Source of the DNA: Rubritalea marina DSM 17716
GTDB taxonomy: Bacteria; Verrucomicrobiota; Verrucomicrobiia; Verrucomicrobiales; Akkermansiaceae
Reading direction: 5' to 3'
Assembly: GCF_000378105.1 (NCBI RefSeq)
Contig: NZ_KB899256.1
Location: 1 to 64,000, forward strand
Length of the DNA stretch: 64,000 bases
Part shown: in pieces, positions 1 through 9,312 of the stretch
Numbering within the stretch: the first letter of the stretch is position 1
How the letters are laid out: the number at the start of each line of letters is the position of its first letter
Notes under the pieces: model-generated
What the model was told of the DNA's origin: nothing
Databases searched by the model: none
Seen by the model: the letters and a program-made list of their open reading frames with translations, nothing else
Made by a program: the position numbers and the translations under genes

Positions 1-68
1 ACAGCCACCCTGAGAGAATTTTTTGCCACATCTACTCCGACTTCTAATTGGTATTTAATCTGTTCCAT
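1..68 (-). CDS. IS110-family transposase, N-terminal fragment (runs off the left edge)
   Basis: An ATG at 68 reading leftwards opens a frame of 22 codons with no stop before the window edge. The peptide contains GVDVAKNSLRVAV, the N-terminal signature of the IS110/IS1111 DEDD (RuvC-like) transposases, in which the Asp of G-[IV]-D-V-[AS]-K is the first catalytic acid. The frame begins one base after the stop of the chimeric glycerol kinase frame, which itself is interrupted about 220 bp upstream. An insertion sequence in the kinase gene explains both facts. The rest of the enzyme, including the C-terminal serine domain, lies outside the window, so intactness cannot be judged. Confidence 0.75.
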   Translation of the reverse strand, partial: MEQIKYQLEVGVDVAKNSLRVA

Positions 69-288
69 TTTAGTGATTTTTTGAATCAATTGGAAGGATC
101 CTCACTCTATCAATCAGGCTTGTGTACGAGCTATTTACTTGGTAAATGCTTCTTGCAACTATTCGAAAAAAGCGAGGAAGGCAGAAAGGCAAATCATGCT
201 GATATGCGATCTCGTAGTTGATGACGGATCTAGCCCAGGGATGATCTTGCCAATCTGCTTTCCGAGCGAATGTTAGCATACTTTCCAA
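1..288 (-). mobile_element. Left end of an IS110-family element inserted in glpK
   Basis: Homology to glycerol kinase stops near 288-297, and the IS110-type transposase starts at 68. The roughly 220 bp between them has no conserved protein and should be the element's 5' non-coding end. In the IS110 group this end is known to encode the bridge RNA that selects target and donor DNA. A tight hairpin is visible at about 136-150 (ATTTAC, CAA loop, GTAAAT, read on the minus strand). The exact junction cannot be fixed without an uninterrupted glpK or a second copy of the element. Confidence 0.6.
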
Positions 289-300
289 TACACAAGCCTG
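115..300. repeat. 12-bp perfect inverted repeat linking the IS left end to the glpK junction
   Basis: CAGGCTTGTGTA at 115-126 is the exact reverse complement of TACACAAGCCTG at 289-300. One arm lies inside the presumed non-coding end of the insertion, about 50 bp before the transposase start. The other is at the last few codons of recognisable glycerol kinase. A 12-bp match within 200 bp is very unlikely by chance. It may be the closing stem of an RNA, or a trace of target recognition. Confidence 0.6.
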
Positions 301-1539
301 TAGCTGCATGAACACATCGCTCACACAAGCACCACCATCCACGCGCAGCATCTCAAGCTCGGCGCAGGCATCGTGCTGGAAACAATCAATAAGCTCAGAC
401 ACCTGCATCCCCACCGATTCGATTGCCGCGCGGCAGATGTGTTGCTTATTCGAATGCTGTGAAAGCCCAGCGATCAAGCCACGGGCCTCCGCATTCCAAT
501 ACGGCGCACCAAGCCCCGCATGCGCTGGCACCACCACCACACCACCCGAACTAGCCACCTGCATCGCACATGTGTCTAGCTCGCGCACCGAATCCACTAT
601 GCCCATCTGATCACGCATCCACTTGAACAAAGCACCCGCCATGAAGACCGCACCCTCCAGAGCGTATGTCCGTTGCCCCCCCACTTGTAGCGCCACCGTG
701 CTCAACAATTGATGTTCCGAGCGAATCACCCGATCTCCAGTATTCATCAACATGAAGCACCCCGTCCCATAAGTATTTTTACTATCACCAGGAGCCACAC
801 ATCCCTGCCCAAACAAAGCAGCCTGTTGGTCCCCCACCATACTAGCCACAGGAATGCCACGCCACTCCGTCACAACCGCACTAGAATCCACCACTCGAGG
901 CAGCATGTTCCTTGGAATCTGGAATTTCTCTAACAAATCATCATCCCAGTCACCAGTCACCAAGTTATACAGCATCGTACGGCTAGCATTGGTCGCGTCC
1001 GTCACATGCGTACTCCCACCGCTAAGCTTCCACACCAGCCAAGAATCCACCGTGCCAAAACACAGCGCCCCTGCCTCAGCACGCTCGCGCGCGCCCTCCA
1101 CATGATCTAGAATCCACCGCACCTTCGTCGCCGAAAAATACGGATCCACAGCCAAGCCCGTGATCCCACGAATCACCGGCTCAAGCCCCGCGTGCTTCAG
1201 CTGCTCACAAATCCCCGCCGTACGCTTATCCTGCCACACAATCGCAGGATAAATTGCCTCCCCGGTCTGCCGATCCCATACGATCGTCGTCTCACGTTGG
1301 TTGGTAATCCCAATCGCAGCCACATCAGACAAATCCACCTTGGATTGCTCAAGCACCTCAAGCAAGGCGCGCTCTTGGCTATGCCAAATACCCTCAGCAT
1401 CTTGCTCCACCCAACCCTCCCTCGGGTACTCAGAAATCAACTCATTCTGGCTCACAGCCTCCACCCCACCATCACGAGTGAACAAGATCGCGCGAGAACT
1501 CGAAGTCCCTTGGTCTAACGAAAGAATACATCCAGACAT
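289..1539 (-). pseudogene. glpK: Glycerol kinase, truncated at the C-terminus by an IS110-type insertion
   Basis: FGGY-family kinase that phosphorylates glycerol to sn-glycerol 3-phosphate in the cytoplasm. The start at 1539 gives MSGCILSLDQGTSSSRAI, the usual N-terminal phosphate-binding motif; a start at 1557 would add six non-conserved residues. Visible family motifs are GITNQRETT, the substrate-binding VDSWLVWKL region, YGTGCFML, and LRVDGGA of the second ATPase lobe. About 415 residues are conserved; E. coli GlpK has about 500. Homology then ends near MQLQA and the frame continues through unrelated sequence to a stop at 70-72. The missing part includes the conserved ALGAAYLAG-type segment of the nucleotide-binding lobe, so the product is probably inactive. 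It is divergently oriented from uppS. Confidence 0.8.
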
Positions 1540-1634
1540 ACTAAAAATGCTATACACGGCACCAACCTAACGGGTACAGAATAAACATACCAACACTTGC
1601 AATCCCAACCACAAAAGTGCAAAAGCATCCAAGC

Positions 1635-2351
1635 ATGACCCAAGAGCTCACACCCAAGCCCCCCCGACACATTGCCATCATCATGGATGGAAATGGACGC
1701 TGGGCTCAGCAACGAGGTCTACCGAGAGTCGCAGGCCACCGAGCCGGCGCTGAAGCAGTGCGTCGCACCGTCGATGCCTGCATCAAGTCCGGGGTAGAAG
1801 TCATCACACTCTACGCATTTTCATCGGAAAATTGGAGCCGCCCAGAGTCGGAGGTCAAAGCACTCATGCAATTGCTCGATCGCTTCCTCAAAGAAAAGAC
1901 CAAGGAAATGATGCAGCAAAATGTCAAATTGCAGGCAATTGGCAGACTCGACAAACTTCCAGAAAAAACGCGCAAACGCCTCGAGGACGCTATCCAAACC
2001 ACCGCCAACAACACCGCTCTCACGGTCAACCTTGCGCTTTCTTATAGCGGCCGCGACGAACTCACCGACGCCACCAAGGCCATCGCCCAACAAGTTGCCG
2101 CCGGAGAACTAGAGGTCGACGCCATCGATGCAGACACCATCACCTCCAACCTCTACACCCACGGTCTCCCCGATCCCGAACTTTTAATTCGCACCTCAGG
2201 CGAATTCAGGCTATCTAACTTCTTGCTTTGGCAGCTCAGCTACACTGAAATCATCATCTTCAACAAGTTTTGGCCAGATTTTGATGAATCCGATGTGCTG
2301 CACGCTATCGAGCAATTCCATTCAAGAGACCGTCGATTCGGTACCATCTAA
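1635..2351 (+). CDS. uppS: Isoprenyl (undecaprenyl) diphosphate synthase
   Basis: Cytoplasmic cis-prenyltransferase that extends farnesyl diphosphate with isopentenyl diphosphate, making the lipid carrier for peptidoglycan and O-antigen. Family motifs occur in order: IAIIMDGNGRWA with the catalytic Asp, GHRAGAEAVRR, ITLYAFSSENWSRP, SYSGRDEL, and the C-terminal LLIRTSGEFRLSNFLLWQ with the diphosphate-binding arginines. The 238-residue length is normal. The ATG at 1635 was preferred; a GTG at 1617 would add six residues. Neither has a clear ribosome binding site. The regulator gene follows after 44 bp. Confidence 0.93.
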   Translation: MTQELTPKPPRHIAIIMDGNGRWAQQRGLPRVAGHRAGAEAVRRTVDACIKSGVEVITLYAFSSENWSRPESEVKALMQLLDRFLKEKTKEMMQQNVKLQAIGRLDKLPEKTRKRLEDAIQTTANNTALTVNLALSYSGRDELTDATKAIAQQVAAGELEVDAIDADTITSNLYTHGLPDPELLIRTSGEFRLSNFLLWQLSYTEIIIFNKFWPDFDESDVLHAIEQFHSRDRRFGTI

Positions 2352-2395
2352 TCAACATCGTATCACCCTAACGACTGATACAAACAATTTCATAC

Positions 2396-3757
<1,362 letters not shown>

Positions 3758-3830
3758 AGCACTTTAAAAACTCTACCACAACGGGTTAAAGAAACACCGA
3801 AAACCTTCTAGCAATAAATCTCAGGCGAGA

Positions 3831-3876
3831 CTTGCCACCTAGAGAAATCCTATTAGGATCGAGACTTCTCGGCAAG
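3831..3876 (+). promoter_or_regulatory. Three-tier hairpin in the leader upstream of pyruvate kinase
   Basis: Nested complementary arms are visible: CTTGCC (3831-3836) with GGCAAG (3871-3876), GAGAA with TTCTC, and ATCCT with AGGAT around an ATT loop. No run of T follows, so it is not a standard terminator for the regulator gene. It lies about 70 bp before the pyk ATG and could be a leader RNA structure. No known riboswitch was recognised. The rest of the 190-bp gap shows nothing. Confidence 0.4.
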
Positions 3877-3947
3877 CAACACAGGTTTTCACACGAAATC
3901 TAGAGGAATTCATAGAAATCTGCGATTCACTTCAGAAACCATCTACT

Positions 3948-5348
3948 ATGTTCCGAAAAACAAGCATCATCTCGACACTCGGGCCTGCTACGTTCTCATA
4001 CGAAGCAATCTCCGAACTCATCGACTCAGGCGTCAACGTCTTCCGCATGAATATGAGCCACGCCCAGCACGACAAGTGCCGCGAACTCGTCCAATTCATC
4101 CGCGAAATTTCTTCTAACAAGAAAAAACACGTTGGCATTCTCTTCGACCTTCAAGGCCCTTCGATCCGCACAGGCGACCTCGAAAAACCATACGAACTCA
4201 ACGTTGGCGATAAATTCGAAATCCGCCGCCAATCAGCAGAGGCCACCATCCCCTTCTCCACCACAGTAAACTACGAAGGAATGATGGACGACGTCTCCGA
4301 GGGCGCCACCCTCGTTGTAGACAATGGCACCATGCTCATGCGCATCGAAGAGAAGCATGACAACAATCTCATCTGTGAAGTACTCACAGCTGGTAGCATT
4401 GGCAACCGCCGCCACATCAACCTCCCGGGCACACGCCTCAACCTTCCAGCCCTCACAGAGAAAGACCATAAAGACCTTGCCCTCGCTGTGGAATGCGGCG
4501 CCGACTACATTGCCGGCTCCTTCGTTCGCGACGCAGCCCACGTGGCTGAACTTCGCGCCGAAATGGAGAAACTCGGTGGCACCGCCCACATTGTCTCCAA
4601 GATTGAGGACCAAGAAGCCATCAAAAATATCGACGACATCATCCTCGCCTCCGACATCATCATGATCGCACGTGGTGACCTAGGCATCGAAGTACACGTC
4701 GAAGAACTCCCGATCATCCAGCGCCACATCACCCGCCGCTGCCACGAGCTCGGCCGCCGCGTCATCGTAGCCACTCACATGCTTGAGTCCATGATCACCA
4801 ACCCCACACCGACACGTGCGGAAGTCACCGACGTCTCCACCGCAGTGTACGAAGAAGCGGATGCAATCATGCTCTCCGGTGAGACAGCCACTGGCGAATA
4901 CCCAGCGCGCTGTGTCGAGACTCTCGACCGCATCGCACGCCGCATGGAACGCTCAGGCGCCATCGGCAATGGCGAGCTTGCCCAACTCACCACCGACAAG
5001 CAACAAGTCATCCTCGCAGCCACGAAAATGGCTGACAGCATCCCAAATGCAAAGCTCGTGGTATTCACCAAGGCCGGTCGCATGGCCATCCAGTCCGCAT
5101 TGATGCGCCCACAGGCCACCATCCACGCATTTGCGCCCACACCTGAAGCTTGCCGCAAACTCTCACTAGCACGTGGGGTGGAACCACATGAACTCCCGTT
5201 CTCAGTGAAGCCACTTCAAACCATCGAGAGCGCATTGAACTACATCAAGGAAAACGAACTCGCAGAAGCCGGCACACCACTCGTGGTACTCTCCGACACC
5301 TTGCGTGATTCCTACCCAGTGGACTCCATCCTCTTGATCTACGCCTAA
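3948..5348 (+). CDS. pyk: Pyruvate kinase
   Basis: Glycolytic enzyme transferring phosphate from phosphoenolpyruvate to ADP. The N-terminal strand KTSIISTLGPAT and the substrate loop NVFRMNMSHA, DLQGPSIR, the catalytic-lysine region SKIEDQEAI, the metal/phosphate segment IMIARGDLGIE and the signature THMLESMITNPTPTRAE are all present in order. VYEEADAIMLSGETATGEYP follows. At 466 residues it is a normal bacterial length with the C-terminal regulatory domain. The ATG at 3948 begins directly at the first conserved strand. A strong hairpin terminator follows, so the gene is probably monocistronic. Confidence 0.95.
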   Translation: MFRKTSIISTLGPATFSYEAISELIDSGVNVFRMNMSHAQHDKCRELVQFIREISSNKKKHVGILFDLQGPSIRTGDLEKPYELNVGDKFEIRRQSAEATIPFSTTVNYEGMMDDVSEGATLVVDNGTMLMRIEEKHDNNLICEVLTAGSIGNRRHINLPGTRLNLPALTEKDHKDLALAVECGADYIAGSFVRDAAHVAELRAEMEKLGGTAHIVSKIEDQEAIKNIDDIILASDIIMIARGDLGIEVHVEELPIIQRHITRRCHELGRRVIVATHMLESMITNPTPTRAEVTDVSTAVYEEADAIMLSGETATGEYPARCVETLDRIARRMERSGAIGNGELAQLTTDKQQVILAATKMADSIPNAKLVVFTKAGRMAIQSALMRPQATIHAFAPTPEACRKLSLARGVEPHELPFSVKPLQTIESALNYIKENELAEAGTPLVVLSDTLRDSYPVDSILLIYA

Positions 5349-5368
5349 TCCGCGCAGCATCCCATGTT

Positions 5369-5404
5369 AAGAGCCTCGGCCAGCGTCAGCTTGTCGAGGC
5401 TCTT
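5369..5404 (+). terminator. Rho-independent-type terminator after pyk
   Basis: AAGAGCCTCG pairs perfectly with CGAGGCTCTT around a 16-base loop, followed by a T-rich but interrupted tail (TTTGCTTT). It lies 20 bp after the pyk stop. Confidence 0.75.
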
Positions 5405-5744
5405 TGCTTTCCCCACCGAAACAAAATCTATTTTTTAAACGAATCCAGCACTCAGAAGGAAATCGGCTTGCCTTTTACCCTCGACCCTGCGCAACTCGTG
5501 GCGCTCACATAATGATTCGGCTCCCATCCGGGAGTGACGCATCAGCAAATGAATTCGACGCAGAGCAGGTTCAGGATCCCTTCAACAGGCTCCGAGCACC
5601 TTTCACACTGCCGGTGAATAAGCTCCCTACACAGCCATCCAAGTGGTGGCTCGGGAGTCCACAGCATCGGGTGAAACGAACCCACACACACGATTCATTC
5701 TGCCTCAAATCGCTCTGCATGGACCCAAAAAACATCTGACAACC
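5405..5744. other. Non-coding gap of 340 bp
   Basis: The only open frames are short, lack family resemblance and do not fit the codon use of neighbours. No tRNA fold or known riboswitch was recognised. It presumably holds the promoter and leader of the RNA-binding protein gene; the start of that gene at 5745 rather than 5643 leaves the region untranslated. Confidence 0.4.
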
Positions 5745-6374
5745 ATGTCTGAAACAAACAACAAAAGTCAAGGTGGCGGCAATCGCCAGCCACGTCGCAA
5801 TAACAACAACCGTAATCGTAACCGCAACGGTCAGCGCAGAAATAACAACAACAACAGAAGGCGCCAAAACCGTAAACCTAAGCCACTCAAGCTTACTTTC
5901 TGGCAGAAAGTACTCAAGGCTCTAGGCCTCTTCGATGAAGAAAAAGCCCGTGAAGCACAGCGCAAACAACATGCGTCAAACAAAAAGCCACAAGCTCCAA
6001 AAAGCAACGTGCGCAACGCTAAGACCGGCAACGAAGACAAAAAGCGCAGCCGCAAACCACAACCTGTACCAGTTGAGTCCGCAAGACTCTACGTAGGCAA
6101 CCTCTCCTACGACGCCACAGAATTCGACCTTGAAGAACTCTTCAAAGGCGTGGGCACAGTAAAGAATGTGGAGATCATCTACAACCGCAACACCCACAAA
6201 TCAAAGGGTTACGGCTTCATCCAGATGCTCAACACCGAGGAAGCTAAGCGCGCAGTTGAAGTACTCCATGATCAACCATTCATGGGACGCCAACTCGTCG
6301 TCAACGGCTCTAAAGCCCGCAACGACAGCAACAATGAGTCACAGAACAACACTGCTGACACTGAAAGCAACTAG
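5745..6374 (+). CDS. RRM-type RNA-binding protein with Asn/Arg-rich N-terminus
   Basis: The 209-residue protein starts at MSETNNKSQGGG; the upstream GTG extension from 5643 is poorly protein-like. Residues 1-45 are a low-complexity, basic Asn/Arg/Gln tract. A short amphipathic segment LTFWQKVLKALGLF follows, then a Lys-rich linker. A single RNA recognition motif spans about residues 112-190, with RNP2 LYVGNL and RNP1 KGYGFIQM. The order is reversed from most bacterial Rbp proteins, which have the RRM first and the glycine-rich tail after it. A disordered basic tail plus an RRM suggests an RNA chaperone, possibly a cold-shock function. It has its own terminator. Confidence 0.85.
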   Translation: MSETNNKSQGGGNRQPRRNNNNRNRNRNGQRRNNNNNRRRQNRKPKPLKLTFWQKVLKALGLFDEEKAREAQRKQHASNKKPQAPKSNVRNAKTGNEDKKRSRKPQPVPVESARLYVGNLSYDATEFDLEELFKGVGTVKNVEIIYNRNTHKSKGYGFIQMLNTEEAKRAVEVLHDQPFMGRQLVVNGSKARNDSNNESQNNTADTESN

Positions 6375-6399
6375 GGCAGTCATCCATTTACCAAGGAAG

Positions 6400-6430
6400 G
6401 CCCAGCGCACAACCGCGCTGGGCTTTTTTT
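6400..6430 (+). terminator. Rho-independent terminator after the RRM gene
   Basis: GCCCAGCGC and GCGCTGGGC form a perfect 9-bp stem with an ACAACC loop, followed by seven T residues. This is the clearest intrinsic terminator in the window. Confidence 0.92.
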
Positions 6431-6473
6431 GTCAGCTAAAAGTACACATTCCCGATACTTCATACTTCACAGC

Positions 6474-7403
6474 ATGACCGTATCCACTCACACTCCCACG
6501 AGTATGCACCACGTTCTCAGCGCAGATCAATTTTCTAGCACCGACCTCGCACACATCATGCAGCGTGCTGCAGAAATGGAAACCATCCTCCAGCAAGGCG
6601 GATCCACCATGTGCCAGGGCAACATTCTAGGCACGCTATTCTACGAGCCATCCACCCGCACCCGTCTCTCCTTCGAGACTGCCATGCTGCGACTCGGCGG
6701 CTCAGTCATCACCGAGAGCGATGTCACCTTTTCTTCCCAATCCAAAGGCGAAGTGATTGAGGACACCATCCGCATCGTAGGAGGTTACACCGACATCATT
6801 GCCCTGCGCACCAAAAATAAAGGGGAGGCAAAGCTCGCCGCGCACTACTCCCCCGTCCCTATCCTCAATGGCGGCGACGGCTCAGGGGAGCACCCTACCC
6901 AATCCCTTCTCGACCTCTACACCATCGTGAAGCACCACAAGATCGGTGAACGCAATCTCAACGTCGCTTTCGTCGGCGACCTCAAGTACGGACGCACCGT
7001 CCACTCACTCGCGAAGATCTTACGCAAATTCGAGGGCGTCACCCTCCAATTTGTCGCCCCGGAAACGATCCAAATGCCAGACGACTACCGCGAAGATAGC
7101 GATCAAGTCTTCACCGAGCTCAACCCCGAAGTCCTCACCACCGCCGATGTCATTTATGACACCCGCATGCAAAAAGAACGCTTTGAAGACATTGAACTCT
7201 TCAATCGAGTCAAGAACGCCTTCATCTTCACTCCCGAGATGGTAGCATCCATGAAACCTGATGCCATCCTCATGCACCCATTGCCGCGGGTGAATGAGAT
7301 CATGCAGCGAGTCGATGCCCTCCCGCAGGCCAAGTACTTCGAACAAGCCATCAACGGCGTCCCTGTCCGCATGGCTCTGATTGCCGAGTCACTCGGACTC
7401 TAG
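6474..7403 (+). CDS. pyrB: Aspartate carbamoyltransferase catalytic subunit
   Basis: Catalyses carbamoyl phosphate plus L-aspartate to N-carbamoyl-aspartate, the committed step of pyrimidine synthesis. The carbamoyl-phosphate loop YEPSTRTRLSFETA, the second motif GEHPTQSLLDLYTI and the C-terminal HPLPRVNEI are visible. The ATG at 6474 gives 309 residues, the usual length. An upstream in-frame start at 6429 lies in the terminator T-run of the previous gene and is rejected; 6504 is a possible later start. No pyrI or pyrC is adjacent. Confidence 0.94.
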   Translation: MTVSTHTPTSMHHVLSADQFSSTDLAHIMQRAAEMETILQQGGSTMCQGNILGTLFYEPSTRTRLSFETAMLRLGGSVITESDVTFSSQSKGEVIEDTIRIVGGYTDIIALRTKNKGEAKLAAHYSPVPILNGGDGSGEHPTQSLLDLYTIVKHHKIGERNLNVAFVGDLKYGRTVHSLAKILRKFEGVTLQFVAPETIQMPDDYREDSDQVFTELNPEVLTTADVIYDTRMQKERFEDIELFNRVKNAFIFTPEMVASMKPDAILMHPLPRVNEIMQRVDALPQAKYFEQAINGVPVRMALIAESLGL

Positions 7404-7434
7404 CCAGCTTCCCACGACCTTTCACCCCACTCGA

Positions 7435-7722
7435 ATGAACGCCCAACAGCTTCTAAAATCAGCGCACAATGATGCGTCTCCCCCCCAGCCCCTCTCCCTT
7501 GAGCTCCAAGCACTCTGGCTCCAGCAAGCCGGTGATTGGGATGCCTCTCACGAGCTCTGCAACGAGATCCCTGACCCAGCGGGAGCTTGGATTCACGCTT
7601 ACCTTCACCGAGTCGAAGGAGACCTCGGGAATGCCGGCTATTGGTACCACCGCGCTGGCAAAGAAATGCCTGATTCCTCCCTCCAACAAGAATGGCTTGA
7701 GATCGCCACAGCTCTCCGCTAA
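7435..7722 (+). CDS. Small conserved hypothetical protein
   Basis: A 95-residue, mostly helical protein. The core reads GDWDASHELCNEIPDPAGAWIHAYLHR followed by EGDLGNAGYWYHRAGKEMP. I recall this pattern (tryptophan/histidine-rich, GAW-x-HAYLHR-x-EGD) from uncharacterised bacterial proteins; no function is known to me. The first helix pair loosely resembles a tetratricopeptide unit. The ATG at 7435 begins 31 bp after pyrB, and tgt follows after 27 bp, so it may be cotranscribed with both. Confidence 0.75.
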   Translation: MNAQQLLKSAHNDASPPQPLSLELQALWLQQAGDWDASHELCNEIPDPAGAWIHAYLHRVEGDLGNAGYWYHRAGKEMPDSSLQQEWLEIATALR

Positions 7723-7749
7723 GTCGCGCGTGACCAACTAGCTCGTACC

Positions 7750-8919
7750 ATGTTCCAACTTCTAAAGACCGACGAAAAGACCAAGGCCAGACGCGGCCAA
7801 CTCACCACAGCTCACGGCGTGGTTCAGACCCCTATCTTCATGCCCGTCGGAACCCAGGGCACCGTAAAGACCCTGCACCCCGATGACCTTGTTGACCTTG
7901 GTTCACAGATCATCCTTGGCAACACCTACCACCTCAACCTGCGTCCCGGCCTTGATGTCATCCGCGCAGCCAAGGGCCTCCATCCATTCTCCAGCTGGGA
8001 CAAACCCATCCTCACCGACTCAGGCGGTTTCCAAGTCTGGTCGCTCGCCAAACTTCGCAAAATTAGCGAAGAGGGCGTCGCCTTCCAAAATCACTTAGAC
8101 GGCTCCAAGATGATGCTCTCCCCCGAAACCAGCATGGAAATCCAAGCCACTCTAGGCTCTGACATTGCCATGCTCTTCGATGAGTGCCCACCCTACCCCT
8201 GTGATGAAAAATACGCTGCAGATTCGCTAGCTCTCACCACACGCTGGGCTCAACGCTGTAAAGATTGGCACGAAAACAACCGTGCAAAAATCGTACCCTG
8301 GCAGCAAGACAATAGCCTCATCGCCCACACCACGGCTGTCAATCGCCAGCTCGCCTTCGGCATCGTCCAAGGCTCGATCTACGCAGACCTGCGGGAACAA
8401 TCCGCCAAAGAACTCATCGACATCGGTTTCGATGGCTACGCAGTCGGCGGCATCTCAGTAGGCGAACCCGAGCACGAAATGATTCGCGCCATCGACAATG
8501 CAGTCCCGCACCTACCTCAAGACAAACCACGCTACGCCATGGGCCTAGGCACCCCACCGCAAATGCTCGAAATGATTGCGCGCGGTGTCGACATGTTTGA
8601 CTGCGTCATGCCCACACGCGTCGCGCGCCACGGCCTCGCCTTCACCCACGATGGCCCGATCCACATCAAAAATAAGCAATACGAGCTCGATCAATCCCCT
8701 CTCACCGAGGACACCCACCCCTCGGTCGCTCGCTTCTCTAGAAGCTACATTCGCCACCTTTGGAGAGCCAAGGAAATGCTCGCTTTAAGGTTGCTTTCCT
8801 ACCACAATCTGCATTTCTACTTGCAGCTCATGGAGCAAGCACGAAAGGCAATCGAACAAGGCAACTTTGCCGAGTTCAAAGACGCCTTCATCGCGCGCTA
8901 CAATGCCAATTCTAAATAA
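7750..8919 (+). CDS. tgt: Queuine tRNA-ribosyltransferase lacking the zinc-binding cysteines
   Basis: Exchanges guanine-34 of GUN-anticodon tRNAs for preQ1 in queuosine synthesis. The TIM-barrel motifs are intact: PIFMPVGTQGTVK, ILGNTYHLNLRPG, the active-site ILTDSGGFQVWS, and GVDMFDCVMPTR with the nucleophilic Asp. Near the C-terminus the family has a C-x-C-x-x-C...H zinc site. Here the matching stretch is LTEDTHPSVARFSRSYIRHL, with no cysteine at all; the distal His in SYHNLHFY remains. Length (389) and flanking conservation argue against a frameshift. It sits 17 bp before yajC, a common tgt-yajC arrangement. Confidence 0.93.
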   Translation: MFQLLKTDEKTKARRGQLTTAHGVVQTPIFMPVGTQGTVKTLHPDDLVDLGSQIILGNTYHLNLRPGLDVIRAAKGLHPFSSWDKPILTDSGGFQVWSLAKLRKISEEGVAFQNHLDGSKMMLSPETSMEIQATLGSDIAMLFDECPPYPCDEKYAADSLALTTRWAQRCKDWHENNRAKIVPWQQDNSLIAHTTAVNRQLAFGIVQGSIYADLREQSAKELIDIGFDGYAVGGISVGEPEHEMIRAIDNAVPHLPQDKPRYAMGLGTPPQMLEMIARGVDMFDCVMPTRVARHGLAFTHDGPIHIKNKQYELDQSPLTEDTHPSVARFSRSYIRHLWRAKEMLALRLLSYHNLHFYLQLMEQARKAIEQGNFAEFKDAFIARYNANSK

Positions 8920-8936
8920 CTAATCGAGTACATCCA

Positions 8937-9251
8937 ATGCAACCAATCCAACTACTTGCACAAGAGGCCGCAGGCGCTGGCTTTTCCCAGCTAATCATGA
9001 TCGTTCTTCTCTTCGTGGTCATGTGGGTCGTCATGATCCGCCCACAACAGAAGCGCCAGAAAGAACTGAAAGCCAAGCAGAACTCCCTCAAGGCCGGTGA
9101 CAAAGTCATCACCATTGGCGGAATGCACGCCTCCGTTAATTCAGTCTCCGAAAAAACGGTCTCCCTTCGCATCGCCGACAACACATTCGTGAAATACGAC
9201 CGCTCAGCCATTGCGACCATCGTCACCAAGAAAGACGACGCAAGCGAATAA
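8937..9251 (+). CDS. yajC: Preprotein translocase accessory subunit YajC
   Basis: A 104-residue single-span membrane protein associated with SecDF. The transmembrane helix (about residues 20-38, FSQLIMIVLLFVVMWVVMI) is followed by the diagnostic RPQQKRQKELKAKQNSLKAGDKV and a small soluble domain with ITIGGMHASV. secD and secF are not in this window. Confidence 0.93.
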   Translation: MQPIQLLAQEAAGAGFSQLIMIVLLFVVMWVVMIRPQQKRQKELKAKQNSLKAGDKVITIGGMHASVNSVSEKTVSLRIADNTFVKYDRSAIATIVTKKDDASE

Positions 9252-9312
9252 CCCCATCTAACTGCTAGGGCTCATGTCCCTCGTCATCAGCCCTAGCACT
9301 TCACTTCCCAAC

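Noticed and set aside
73-288. The C-terminal 70 or so residues of the chimeric glycerol kinase as a genuine extra domain
   Set aside because: The sequence has no relation to FGGY kinases, and the next frame is an IS110 transposase start, so it is element DNA read through.
115-300. Sub-terminal inverted repeats of an IS1111-type element
   Set aside because: Those flank the whole element at both ends; here both arms are at the same end.
5404-5739. Open frame of 111 codons in the gap after pyk
   Set aside because: It begins inside the terminator region, has no family resemblance and overlaps the leader of the next gene.
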